Shown here: piece after piece, positions 1-7,370 of the stretch
How the letters are laid out: each line of letters starts with the position of its first letter
Position numbering within the stretch: position 1 is the stretch's first letter
Assembly: GCA_017559995.1 (NCBI GenBank)
Contig: JAFYPP010000005.1
Coordinates: 1-64,000, forward strand
Origin: Clostridia bacterium
Lineage (GTDB): Bacteria; Bacillota; Clostridia; Oscillospirales; Butyricicoccaceae
Length of the DNA stretch: 64,000 nucleotides
Reading direction: 5' to 3'
Position numbers and translations under genes: made by a program
The notes under the pieces: generated by a model
What the model saw: only the letters and a program-made list of their open reading frames with translations
Told to the model about the DNA's origin: nothing
The model's database searches: none

Positions 1-1
1 A

Positions 2-2284
2 GAAGTGTTAGATGACGCAGGAATGAATAGTGCAAACTTAACTTCTATTTCCATCCCCGAAGGCGTAACCACCATCGGACGATATGCGTTTAGGGATTGT
101 ACTAAACTGACCGATATTAGCCTCCCGCTGTCAATGGAAACTATTTCTTTAGGAGCTTTTGAATATTGTTCCAGGCTAGCAAATGTCCACTATGCAGGTA
201 TCGAGGAACAGTGGCTTAAAATTGAAATAGGAACTCATAACGACTCGTTGTTGAATGCCCGGCCACATATCTCTGTTTCCGGAACCGTGTCGTACGGTAA
301 CGCCCCGGCGGTTGGTATTGATGTATATCTCTTGTATCCGAATGGGTCGGTGAAAAAACACACTACAACTAATTCGACTGGCACCTACATGTTCCAAGAT
401 GTTGAAGTGGGATCATTTGTGGTACGGGCGGCAGACGATAGTGGAAATGTATCCAGCAGCAATATTCGGGTAAAACGGACAGGTGTCTTTTCATCCCTGG
501 TAGCTGGGGAAACAAATTTAAAACTGAAAGCAGCATTCTGCATTTTCGGACTTGTGGAACCTGCAGAGGCTTATTCAATTTCTATCCTTGATAAAAAGGG
601 AAATGTCCGCTTAACTCTCAACAGCGATTCTGCAGGACAGTTTATTGCTGCAGGCCTTCCTAATGGAACCTATGTGGTTAAAGCGGAAAATGACAACTTC
701 ATCGGAACTCAGGAGGTCACAATATTCAACAATAGTACTGAAATAACTATAACTGCCTTCGAACGATTTTCCAGCATCTATGGAACCACAAAGATCCTTA
801 CCCGAGATGGATTACATGAACTTCGTGCCAATGTAAATGTTAAGTTGTTTGATGAAAACGGAACAATCATCAATCAGGTTCTTTCGGATCCCACGGGAAA
901 ATATCAGTTTAGTATGCTGCAAAAGGGTAACTATTATTTGGTTGCCCAAACATCTGAAATTCGAAACGATCCCAAATTCCACATCAAATTCCCATATGAA
1001 TTGACTGCTTATGCCGATGTTGTCATATCTGATTCCATGGATTATTGTATCGATTTGTTGCTAACTGAAGCGCAATCGGGTTCTGCTACGATTTCAGGAA
1101 CAGTAAAAAAAGGCAAGACACCTCAGAGTGGCGAAGTTATTCTGTGTAACTGGAACGGAAACCAAATTGCAAAATATTCGGTTTCTACAGATGGTTATTA
1201 CGAATTTAATTTCCTTGAGGATGGAAAATATCGGATTACAGCAAAAACTGCGGTTGGCAGTGGTTCAATTGTTGTTGTTGTAAAACATGGTGAGGCAAAA
1301 GGAAACGTCGATATTTCTGTATCCAAGGGTAATCAAACGGCACTTCATGAGGAGAAAGTGACTGCCTGGGATATCCAAACCAGAGCGGAGGCTCTTGCCT
1401 ACAAAGAAGAAATAGCAGAAGAAAAAGCGTACTTTGACGCACTGTCTGACAAGGAAAAGAAGAAGCATTCCGATGAGTATGTGAATCTCCTGAATGAATT
1501 GATTGCGTTGATTACAGATTTGGAAGTAAGTAGCGCAGACGGTGCTTCTGTCAAAAATCTTGCACAAATCGTTTCTTCGGATGAGATCACCAACGAGGCA
1601 TCCGTCGAGTTCCATCTTGAAGTTACAGGAGCCGATGGTTGGGCTTCTCATAGTGCGAACAAATACTATGAGATCGAAGCAAACCATCTTGTGGGAAACG
1701 GAATGGTTGAAGCGTATTACGATATTTCTTTAACCAAAGATGCAAATGGTATTTCGGAGGCAGTATCGGATTTTTCGATAGATACTGATACTACTGGTTC
1801 GGTTTTGATTACTCTGGAAATCCCGGAAGATCAGCGGGGAGCCGAAGAATATATCATGATCCATGAACACAAAGGAGAATTGGCAACTCTTGCGGATCTT
1901 GACAACGATCCCAATACGATCACCTTTGAAACTAGTAGCTTTTCGACCTTTGCGCTTGTAAGCAGAGAAAAAGCAATTGGTAGTTCAGGCGCGAGTGTGC
2001 GTGCCTGCGTCAACTCAATTACTGCAAACAACGAGTCTGTTTTTGTTGATGTTGAGTGTTTTGATCCGACAGGTATCAATCTCTATGTCGCAATGTACAA
2101 CGATATGGGGAAAATGCTTAGCATTCATATAGAACCTCAGTTGATAAGCGGAACATCTGTTTATACATATTCGTTGCCGGAGAATCGTGATACTGGTGGT
2201 TCGTGTGTCATTGTAAAGGTGTTTATTTTACAGAAGAACACCTTTATGCCTGTTGCTTTCAAGGAGAATCACCTCATCGCTTAA
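2..2284 (+). CDS. BspA-like LRR surface protein, 5' end outside window
   Basis: The frame is open to the left edge, so the true start and any signal peptide lie upstream; the GTG at 5 is only the first possible start inside the window. The first 75 residues are a BspA/LRR_5-type leucine-rich repeat (ISIPEGVTTIG, then ISLPLSMETIS). From about residue 90 to 430 come several CnaB or carboxypeptidase-regulatory-like beta modules (repeated pattern of GTV, then GxYxFxxV, then GxYxVxA). A helical segment near 450-500 and more beta structure follow. The last 95 residues resemble the module before the SLH region of the 1703-residue protein at 21825. No SLH or LPXTG anchor is seen at the C terminus. 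Role is probably adhesion or a cell-surface scaffold; the ligand is unknown. It is the cargo of the cassette left of repeat R1. Confidence 0.8.
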   Translation, partial: EVLDDAGMNSANLTSISIPEGVTTIGRYAFRDCTKLTDISLPLSMETISLGAFEYCSRLANVHYAGIEEQWLKIEIGTHNDSLLNARPHISVSGTVSYGNAPAVGIDVYLLYPNGSVKKHTTTNSTGTYMFQDVEVGSFVVRAADDSGNVSSSNIRVKRTGVFSSLVAGETNLKLKAAFCIFGLVEPAEAYSISILDKKGNVRLTLNSDSAGQFIAAGLPNGTYVVKAENDNFIGTQEVTIFNNSTEITITAFERFSSIYGTTKILTRDGLHELRANVNVKLFDENGTIINQVLSDPTGKYQFSMLQKGNYYLVAQTSEIRNDPKFHIKFPYELTAYADVVISDSMDYCIDLLLTEAQSGSATISGTVKKGKTPQSGEVILCNWNGNQIAKYSVSTDGYYEFNFLEDGKYRITAKTAVGSGSIVVVVKHGEAKGNVDISVSKGNQTALHEEKVTAWDIQTRAEALAYKEEIAEEKAYFDALSDKEKKKHSDEYVNLLNELIALITDLEVSSADGASVKNLAQIVSSDEITNEASVEFHLEVTGADGWASHSANKYYEIEANHLVGNGMVEAYYDISLTKDANGISEAVSDFSIDTDTTGSVLITLEIPEDQRGAEEYIMIHEHKGELATLADLDNDPNTITFETSSFSTFALVSREKAIGSSGASVRACVNSITANNESVFVDVECFDPTGINLYVAMYNDMGKMLSIHIEPQLISGTSVYTYSLPENRDTGGSCVIVKVFILQKNTFMPVAFKENHLIA

Positions 2285-2394
2285 GCCTATCAGTGAAAAC
2301 AATGATTCATATCAAGCGTTGTTTTGTGACATAGGTCATGCCATTGAGTGACATTCTTTGATTCTATCATGTTTGCAATGAAATGATACAACCA

Positions 2395-2753
2395 CATTTT
2401 CGAGGACAATTTTTGCATCGAAAATGCAAGATTCTCCTGTTTCGGCCCGTCAGCGAATGGTCAGCGCGGTGCTGACCAAAACCCCGCTCTGTGATCGCTG
2501 TCCTCCGGGTTCTATGCCCGGAGGGAGCTGCTCATAACCCGGAGGTCGTAGGTTCAAATCCTGCCTCCGCAACCACTAGGAAAGCCTCGTCATCTTAGGA
2601 TGGCGAGGTTTTTTTCTTATGTTTTTACGGTTTCGATGTAGACGGAAGTATTCCGGTTTAGACGGGTTTAGGCAGTTCTTTTCGGTCAGCAGATGGTCAG
2701 CGAAACAGACCTTTGCCGTCACCGTCGTCAGCGCGCCGTCAGCGAGGACGACG
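2395..2753 (+). repeat. Repeat R1: tRNA-Met 3' fragment with flanking GTCAGC arms (att-like)
   Basis: First of five clear copies. The strongly conserved part starts at 2447 with GTCAGC motifs, two direct and one inverted (2449-2476). A perfect hairpin follows at 2502-2524 (CCTCCGGG, 7-base loop, CCCGGAGG). Bases 2531-2575 equal the 3' part of a tRNA-Met(CAU), from the anticodon loop (CTCATAA) through the T arm to the encoded CCA. No matching 5' half is present, so this is not a working tRNA. A rho-independent terminator lies at 2585-2615. A right arm with four more GTCAGC motifs runs to about 2750. A weaker match to R4 extends left to about 2395. Inference: an attachment-site junction between two elements inserted in the same tRNA gene. 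Confidence 0.85.
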
Positions 2754-2813
2754 GGTGGAGATCGTATGGTAGGAAGGTTGTTTGCAGCATTATCTCTATA
2801 AGTATTATTAAGG

Positions 2814-2843
2814 CGAGTAGCACATCAGTGTTGCTCGTTTTTA
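2814..2843 (+). terminator. Hairpin terminator right of R1
   Basis: The arm CGAGTAGCAC (2814-2823) pairs with GTGTTGCTCG (2828-2837), counting G-U pairs, around the loop ATCA. A T run follows. No gene reads directly into it from the left, so it may insulate cassette C1. Between here and 3036 no further gene is supported. Confidence 0.6.
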
Positions 2844-3036
2844 TATTTTGAACCGTCATTATGTAATATACGCAAAATAAACGACAAGTATCAAAGAAAT
2901 AAGCAAGGTATTTAACCTCTCCTCACCATTTTTTGATGGAGGGGTTCCTGTGGCTTTTATCGTACAGTATCCCTGATATTCTTAAGATAATAAGAGTGTT
3001 AACTGCAAATATGACGGTAACGGAGGTACACATGTA

Positions 3037-3117
3037 ATGGGTATTATCGCAGCGCTTCTGTTCCCTGCTTTGGTGGTTATAAGAGCCACGCCGAAGAGAC
3101 GTAGACATCGTCGGTAA
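3037..3117 (+). CDS. Possible 26-residue hydrophobic-basic peptide
   Basis: An ATG at 3037 follows a GGAGG at 3022-3026 with about 10 bases between them. The peptide begins MGIIAALLFPALVVI and ends in a very basic tail (KRRRHRR). A single short hydrophobic segment with a charged tail resembles type I toxin or stress peptides in general shape, but no family is recognised. It lies 27 bases upstream of the SWIM gene. It could be chance; the ribosome site and amino-acid pattern are the only support. Confidence 0.3.
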   Translation: MGIIAALLFPALVVIRATPKRRRHRR

Positions 3118-3144
3118 CTATATGTGTATGTGGAGGGCATGTAT

Positions 3145-3966
3145 ATGAAGTTTAAAATCGGATTTGTCAGTAATGTTTACGAAAAGAAGAACAACGATCA
3201 CATCGAAAGTACCCCTGCTGCAGATAGAGGCACACCTCGTAAATCTGTAGTTCAGGTTATGTTTCCCGGGCGTGGCTGCTCTCTGACATATTACAATGAT
3301 CAGTTTGATCTCCGTGTAGGTGATTTCGTATATGTAGACGGCAAGCTGGAAGGACAGCGTGGCCGTGTGACCGATGTCGCCTACGCCTTCAAAATCAAGG
3401 TGTCCGACTACAAGCGTGTTGTTGCTTTGGTGGACACTGCCGTTAAGGGCCAATTCTTTTTTGCCGGTTCTCATCTTGTAACATTTGATCGTGAGGTCAT
3501 TCCTACAGGCAAGGTCTCGACATGGTTTAATGCCCCGGCAAAGGAAGGGGATGAATACGTCTGCGGCAAGGATGATCAGACATTCCGTTTAGATGATCCC
3601 AAAGGAATGAAAGTCAGTCCTGAGATTGCCGAGCGTGGATATGATTACTACATGGGAAGTAACGTTACCTATATCGCTATCGATGGCAATCATGGATATG
3701 CGATTGTGGAAGGCAGTAAGCCCTACGAGGTCGAGTTTGATTACTGTTCCGGTGAGATAGGGAACCTTACCTGTTCCTGTTACTGCAGTTACCATTGTAA
3801 GCACGAAGTTGCCGCTATGCTTCAGCTTAAGGAAACCTTGAAAATTATTGAGAAACACTATGCTGAACAATATGAGCGCACCGGCTATTTCGCAGCCATC
3901 TTAAAGGAAACGCTTTTCACTTTTGCCGTGAACGGACAGGAACATGGCAGCTTAACGCTTAACTGA
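3145..3966 (+). CDS. SWIM zinc-finger protein
   Basis: The start at ATG 3145 is set by GGAGG at 3132-3136, giving 273 residues; in-frame starts at 3124 and 3139 are too close to that site. The N-terminal half is beta-rich (VQVMFPGRGCSLTYY, then LRVGDFVYVDG) and resembles a small beta-barrel binding module, not a named family. Near residues 227-243 is a compact SWIM-type motif, CSC then CKH, a zinc-binding fold usually involved in nucleic-acid or protein contact. A helical tail follows. It is the first sizeable gene of cassette C1, 22 bases before the radical SAM gene and on the same strand, so probably co-transcribed. Function in this setting is unknown. Confidence 0.7.
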   Translation: MKFKIGFVSNVYEKKNNDHIESTPAADRGTPRKSVVQVMFPGRGCSLTYYNDQFDLRVGDFVYVDGKLEGQRGRVTDVAYAFKIKVSDYKRVVALVDTAVKGQFFFAGSHLVTFDREVIPTGKVSTWFNAPAKEGDEYVCGKDDQTFRLDDPKGMKVSPEIAERGYDYYMGSNVTYIAIDGNHGYAIVEGSKPYEVEFDYCSGEIGNLTCSCYCSYHCKHEVAAMLQLKETLKIIEKHYAEQYERTGYFAAILKETLFTFAVNGQEHGSLTLN

Positions 3967-3988
3967 GTTGTATGGGCGGGGGAGATTG

Positions 3989-4477
3989 ATGCTACGCTAT
4001 GTAGAAGTGGCCTTAAGTCACAGGGAGATTCCGGACGAAACGGCGCTATGTATTTACATATCCGGATGTCCGAATCATTGCAAAGATTGCCACTACCCAG
4101 AACTACAATGCGCTGATATTGGTGATATTCTTTGGGACTATTTTCCGGACATTTTGGACCTGTATTCTTTGCAAGCCACTTGTGTTTGCTTCATGGGTGA
4201 GGGCGCTGCCGGTGATGCAGAAATTGCAGAGTTACGTGCACTTGCTGCGCTTGCAAGGAACGAGGGTTTTAAGGTGGCCGTTTATAGTGGACGGGATGTT
4301 GAGATCGAGCCGTGGATGAGTTGCTTTGATTATGTTAAAGTAGGAAGCTATCAAAAAGACCTTGGTGCACTAGATCAGCCCACGACAAATCAACGGTTAT
4401 ATAAACAGACAAGGCATGGATTTGATGATCTAACAGCAGTGTTTTGGGATAGGGAGGATACCAATGGGATTGTTTGA
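3989..4477 (+). CDS. NrdG-like radical SAM activating protein (no NrdD nearby)
   Basis: The ATG at 3989 follows a GGGGGAG site; 162 residues. The motif CPNHCKDC (Cys27, Cys31, Cys34) is the CxxxCxxC [4Fe-4S] site of the radical SAM family. The length and the ISGCPNHC context fit the anaerobic ribonucleotide-reductase activase group (NrdG), which makes a glycyl radical on NrdD. No nrdD or other glycyl-radical enzyme is in the window, so its partner is missing or elsewhere. It overlaps the next gene by 14 bases, implying translational coupling with the small zinc-ribbon protein. The activase assignment is by family; its role in this cassette is unknown. Confidence 0.75.
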   Translation: MLRYVEVALSHREIPDETALCIYISGCPNHCKDCHYPELQCADIGDILWDYFPDILDLYSLQATCVCFMGEGAAGDAEIAELRALAALARNEGFKVAVYSGRDVEIEPWMSCFDYVKVGSYQKDLGALDQPTTNQRLYKQTRHGFDDLTAVFWDREDTNGIV

Positions 4478-4673
4478 TTTTCTGTTTGTTTCGCATATCA
4501 TCGCTGATGAAGAAGACGATGATATCATCTTGGGAATGTTTGATAGCCCCAAGAAGAAAAAGGAACGTTACTGCCCTCGTTGTGGATCCTGGATGTTTGA
4601 GACTCGATACGGAACTTGGGAATGCTCCCGTTGTGATACCGAGCGTGACGAAGACGAGTTGGAGGACGAATAA
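4464..4673 (+). CDS. Small acidic zinc-ribbon protein
   Basis: 69 residues, starting at ATG 4464 behind an AGGGAGGA site inside the end of the radical SAM gene. A hydrophobic start (GLFDFLFVSHII) leads into an acidic stretch, a KKKK patch and a zinc ribbon with CPRC and CSRC pairs about 18 residues apart, then an acidic tail. The 14-base overlap suggests coupled synthesis with the radical SAM protein, possibly as partner or substrate. No named family is recognised. Confidence 0.65.
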   Translation: MGLFDFLFVSHIIADEEDDDIILGMFDSPKKKKERYCPRCGSWMFETRYGTWECSRCDTERDEDELEDE

Positions 4674-4745
4674 CGCGCGAATCTATTGACTTTAAGCCCC
4701 ATCTAAGCATTGAATTTTCTGAGTTTTTGGAGTAAAATTAAAGTG

Positions 4746-4823
4746 TATAATTGAACAGAGCGCTGCAGAAATTATCGCAGCTCCAGAGAGGTTCTGCATA
4801 TTACTTGCAGGCCTCTTTTTCTT
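4746..4823 (+). ncRNA. Candidate short RNA or attenuated leader before the HEPN gene
   Basis: A TATAAT at 4746-4751 has only a weak -35 upstream (T-rich, 4724-4729). A hairpin at 4762-4781 (GCTGC/GCAGC arms) and an intrinsic terminator at 4787-4823 follow (AGAGG with CTGCA pairing to TGCAG with CCTCT, then a T run). Transcription from this -10 would give an RNA of about 65 bases ending roughly 100 bases before the HEPN gene. It may equally be the terminator of the upstream operon plus a leader. No known RNA family is recognised. Confidence 0.35.
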
Positions 4824-4928
4824 AATTAACTGAATCATACAGCCAAATGTAAGCACTTACATTTGGAACACGTAATAAAATCGGTTTGGATCCCTGATGC
4901 AGAAATACTTCGGATGAGGAGTGTCGTT

Positions 4929-5573
4929 ATGGCAGTCAGTATATTCTTAAATTTTGAAAAGCTTTCACTTGAAATCGCAGAAAATGAAATAGCTCAAATG
5001 ACTGACGATAACCAGCTGGAAGAGTTCGAGGATATCGGTGCTGTTGACGATGATAAATTTAAGCACAATCTGTATCACGGAAGCATAGCTGCCGTATTTA
5101 TCGCAAATATCTATGAAGCAACATTGAATACTATTCTGAGTAGTATCTTAGGAATTGCAGATGTTGAAATTCTAAAAACTTCTCATAGCGTAAAACTCCA
5201 ACTCATATGTGCTATGTATCAAGTGGATATCAATTCTATCAAGGGAGACAATTCATATAGTTGCTTAAAGAAAATTCAACAATTACGAAATGACCTATCG
5301 CACTTCAAGTGCAACGAGGTCTCTGTGGGACATTTTATTCATCAAGAAAGCAAAATCCCGATGGGAACAAGCAAAGATTCTTTGGCAAAAATGTTCACAA
5401 AAACTTATATGCAAGCTTGTTACGATGGAGTTATCGCACTCCTTGAGTTAATCTGCCAAAAGTGTGGTCTCGTTCTCTACAAAGAATGCCAAATAATCGA
5501 TAGCGATGGGCGAGATGGCGCATGCGAGTTTGTTGTGACACAGCAAACCTATGACGAGCGAGATAGGGACTAA
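4929..5573 (+). CDS. HEPN-like protein (RNDLSH motif)
   Basis: Start chosen at ATG 4929 because GAGGAG lies 7-8 bases upstream; 214 residues. The all-helical protein carries RNDLSH (Arg120 to His125), matching the R-x4-H signature with a polar residue after Arg that marks HEPN ribonuclease-type domains. The preceding helix (YSCLKKIQQL) and following HFK are also typical. HEPN proteins are often RNases in toxin-antitoxin, abortive-infection or CRISPR contexts. No MNT nucleotidyltransferase antitoxin is adjacent. Its neighbours are a candidate short RNA upstream and zinc-ribbon membrane proteins downstream. The HEPN call rests on this motif and helical content only. Confidence 0.5.
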   Translation: MAVSIFLNFEKLSLEIAENEIAQMTDDNQLEEFEDIGAVDDDKFKHNLYHGSIAAVFIANIYEATLNTILSSILGIADVEILKTSHSVKLQLICAMYQVDINSIKGDNSYSCLKKIQQLRNDLSHFKCNEVSVGHFIHQESKIPMGTSKDSLAKMFTKTYMQACYDGVIALLELICQKCGLVLYKECQIIDSDGRDGACEFVVTQQTYDERDRD

Positions 5574-5686
5574 AAATGTCCATCAGGCAGACTCAGGAAA
5601 AGATAGAAGCGTCTTTATCAAGGTCGGCTCTATTGAGAATATGATCCGCAGATGCAAATGTGAAGTAGGGAGGAAATAGTAGTCAA

Positions 5687-6265
5687 ATGAAAACCTATGA
5701 GCTTTTACAACAAGGGCCATCTGTGTATATCCCAGTGCTTTTACTTTCTCTTGTGATTACAGTAATAGCGTACGGCGCTTTTCCTTTAACATTTGCGAAA
5801 ACAAGAAAAAGTTTTATAACCAGGAGGAAATATAATCTTCTTTGCTACGGTGTTAATTTCCTGGTAAATATATTCTTCATTGTTATAAACGATAAGTCTT
5901 CTTCAGGCGGACCTTACATGTTGTGGACTTTTGTTTTTAGCTTGACAGGCGAGAGAATATTGAAAAGCAGATACTTGTTAGAAATACATCCGACCATTAA
6001 AAACAAGAAAATGTCTTCTTCAACCCAAGCCACCGGTATTGCGAAATCAGACGCCACTATTACAACGGAGAACCCGACAATTACCCCGTTAACACCGCAG
6101 CAACTGACAGATGTCCCTGTGCAAAATGGAAACACTATTCCTGAAGCTGTAGCTGTGCATCCGAAAGAAATTCCTCAAGTCCGCTTTTGCAGAAAATGTG
6201 GATTTGAATTATTGGAAGACAGCGAGTTTTGCAGCAAGTGCGGAACAAAAGTTGTAAGGGGGTAA
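5687..6265 (+). CDS. Membrane protein with C-terminal zinc ribbon
   Basis: 192 residues, starting at ATG 5687 about 10 bases after GGAGGAAA. Two or three hydrophobic segments lie in the first 100 residues (YIPVLLLSLVITVIAYGAF; LLCYGVNFLVNIFFIVI; MLWTFVFSLTG). A Thr/Pro-rich linker leads to a zinc ribbon at the C terminus (FCRKCG, then FCSKCG). It is 5 bases from the next zinc-ribbon gene, so part of one operon. The ribbon would sit at the inner face of the membrane if the C terminus is cytoplasmic. Function unknown. The 113 bases between this gene and the HEPN gene hold no feature beyond the ribosome site. Confidence 0.65.
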   Translation: MKTYELLQQGPSVYIPVLLLSLVITVIAYGAFPLTFAKTRKSFITRRKYNLLCYGVNFLVNIFFIVINDKSSSGGPYMLWTFVFSLTGERILKSRYLLEIHPTIKNKKMSSSTQATGIAKSDATITTENPTITPLTPQQLTDVPVQNGNTIPEAVAVHPKEIPQVRFCRKCGFELLEDSEFCSKCGTKVVRG

Positions 6266-6270
6266 ACAAA

Positions 6271-7335
6271 ATGAAATGCCCAAAATGCGGATACAACATC
6301 CCTGCTGATAGTGAGTTTTGTCAGTATTGCGGCGTTAATATTGCCGAAGAGCAACGGAATCAAGCGGCGGAGCGGGCAGCGGCAGAAGCTGAACAAGCTG
6401 CAAAAAATCGTGAATACTACGGTATTGCCAAAGACCATTCCTCGGCAGATCAGGAACCCGATTCGCTTTTTACGCAGGCGTACAATTCCTACATAAGCCC
6501 TACAGCTGTGGGGCAACAGTTATTTGATGCTCTTATTGGCGGTGAGGCATTGAAAGAGGCATATCGAAAAGAACGCGAAAAACAAGCACAGCTGAACGAA
6601 GCAGGAATTAGAGTTAATTACAAGGACAGTTATCTGGAGTTCATGAGTGTTCTGAATAAGGAATATTCTTCCGGAATGCCCACTTCATCAAACCGTACCA
6701 CAAGCCCTCATCAGCCAACGAATTTCTCCGCACCGGCACCTTGCAGTTTTCAGCCTGCACCCTCAAAAAAGAAAGGGAGTTCCGCTGGAGTTCCCATAGT
6801 GATCCTTTCTGCTTTATTGGCAGTTTCAATTGGCGTAATTGCGTATTTATATTTTATTACAATTTCTGCACAGGTTACGCAAATCAAAGAAATGGAAGTG
6901 GCGGCAGCTGATAGATTGGATACAATCACCTCTTTGGAAAACACAATCACGATTAAGCAAAGTGTAATTGCTGAGCAAAAAAAAGAAATCTCCACCCTGA
7001 CCCAGAAAGGCAGTTACTTCGATGCTATATGTAAAGAACTGCGTTCTGGAAATATCGGTTACGCTGCAAATAATTTCAAATCTGATGAAAGTGTAATAGT
7101 CGTTAAAAAAAGTGAGCTGAATAGAAAGTTCACTCTCACGGCAAACTGGACGAATGGTGGCTCTGTATCTGTCGACTACTCTGGCTCTGCTGCTACGGTT
7201 TTATTTGATTCCGATTCGTGGACAACCTCTACCAAAATAACCGTTGTTCCCAAAACATCAGGTGTTACCGCTATCACCTTTAGCAATGATGTTGACTCGA
7301 ATACTTTTAAGGTTTTGATAATTGTAACCAACTGA
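6271..7335 (+). CDS. Zinc-ribbon, single-pass membrane protein with coiled coil and Ig-like end
   Basis: ATG 6271 follows AAGGGGG; 354 residues. Order of parts: N-terminal zinc ribbon (CPKCG, then CQYCG); Ala/Glu-rich coiled coil (about 25-50); a central cytoplasmic region; a Lys patch; one membrane segment (VPIVILSALLAVSIGVIAYL, about 185-210); an outside coiled coil (about 215-260); and a beta-rich end with KFTLTANWTNGGSVSV, like a bacterial Ig-like module. The arrangement suggests a sensor or scaffold joining a cytosolic ribbon to an outside domain. It shares the ribbon-membrane layout with its two operon neighbours. No enzymatic residues recognised. Confidence 0.65.
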   Translation: MKCPKCGYNIPADSEFCQYCGVNIAEEQRNQAAERAAAEAEQAAKNREYYGIAKDHSSADQEPDSLFTQAYNSYISPTAVGQQLFDALIGGEALKEAYRKEREKQAQLNEAGIRVNYKDSYLEFMSVLNKEYSSGMPTSSNRTTSPHQPTNFSAPAPCSFQPAPSKKKGSSAGVPIVILSALLAVSIGVIAYLYFITISAQVTQIKEMEVAAADRLDTITSLENTITIKQSVIAEQKKEISTLTQKGSYFDAICKELRSGNIGYAANNFKSDESVIVVKKSELNRKFTLTANWTNGGSVSVDYSGSAATVLFDSDSWTTSTKITVVPKTSGVTAITFSNDVDSNTFKVLIIVTN

Positions 7336-7370
7336 TTCAGCCCTCATTGTTCTATGTAAGGAGTGATTTC

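Noticed and set aside
2531-2575. A complete tRNA-Met gene in each repeat
   Set aside because: Only the part from the anticodon loop to CCA is present. The bases before it form a separate hairpin and cannot make the acceptor, D arm or anticodon stem.
2619-2801. Similar short open frames in R1 and R4 (2619-2801, 21586-21768) and R5 (27335-27694)
   Set aside because: They lie in the repeat's right arm, change length and reading between copies, and lack ribosome sites; the repeat explains their likeness.
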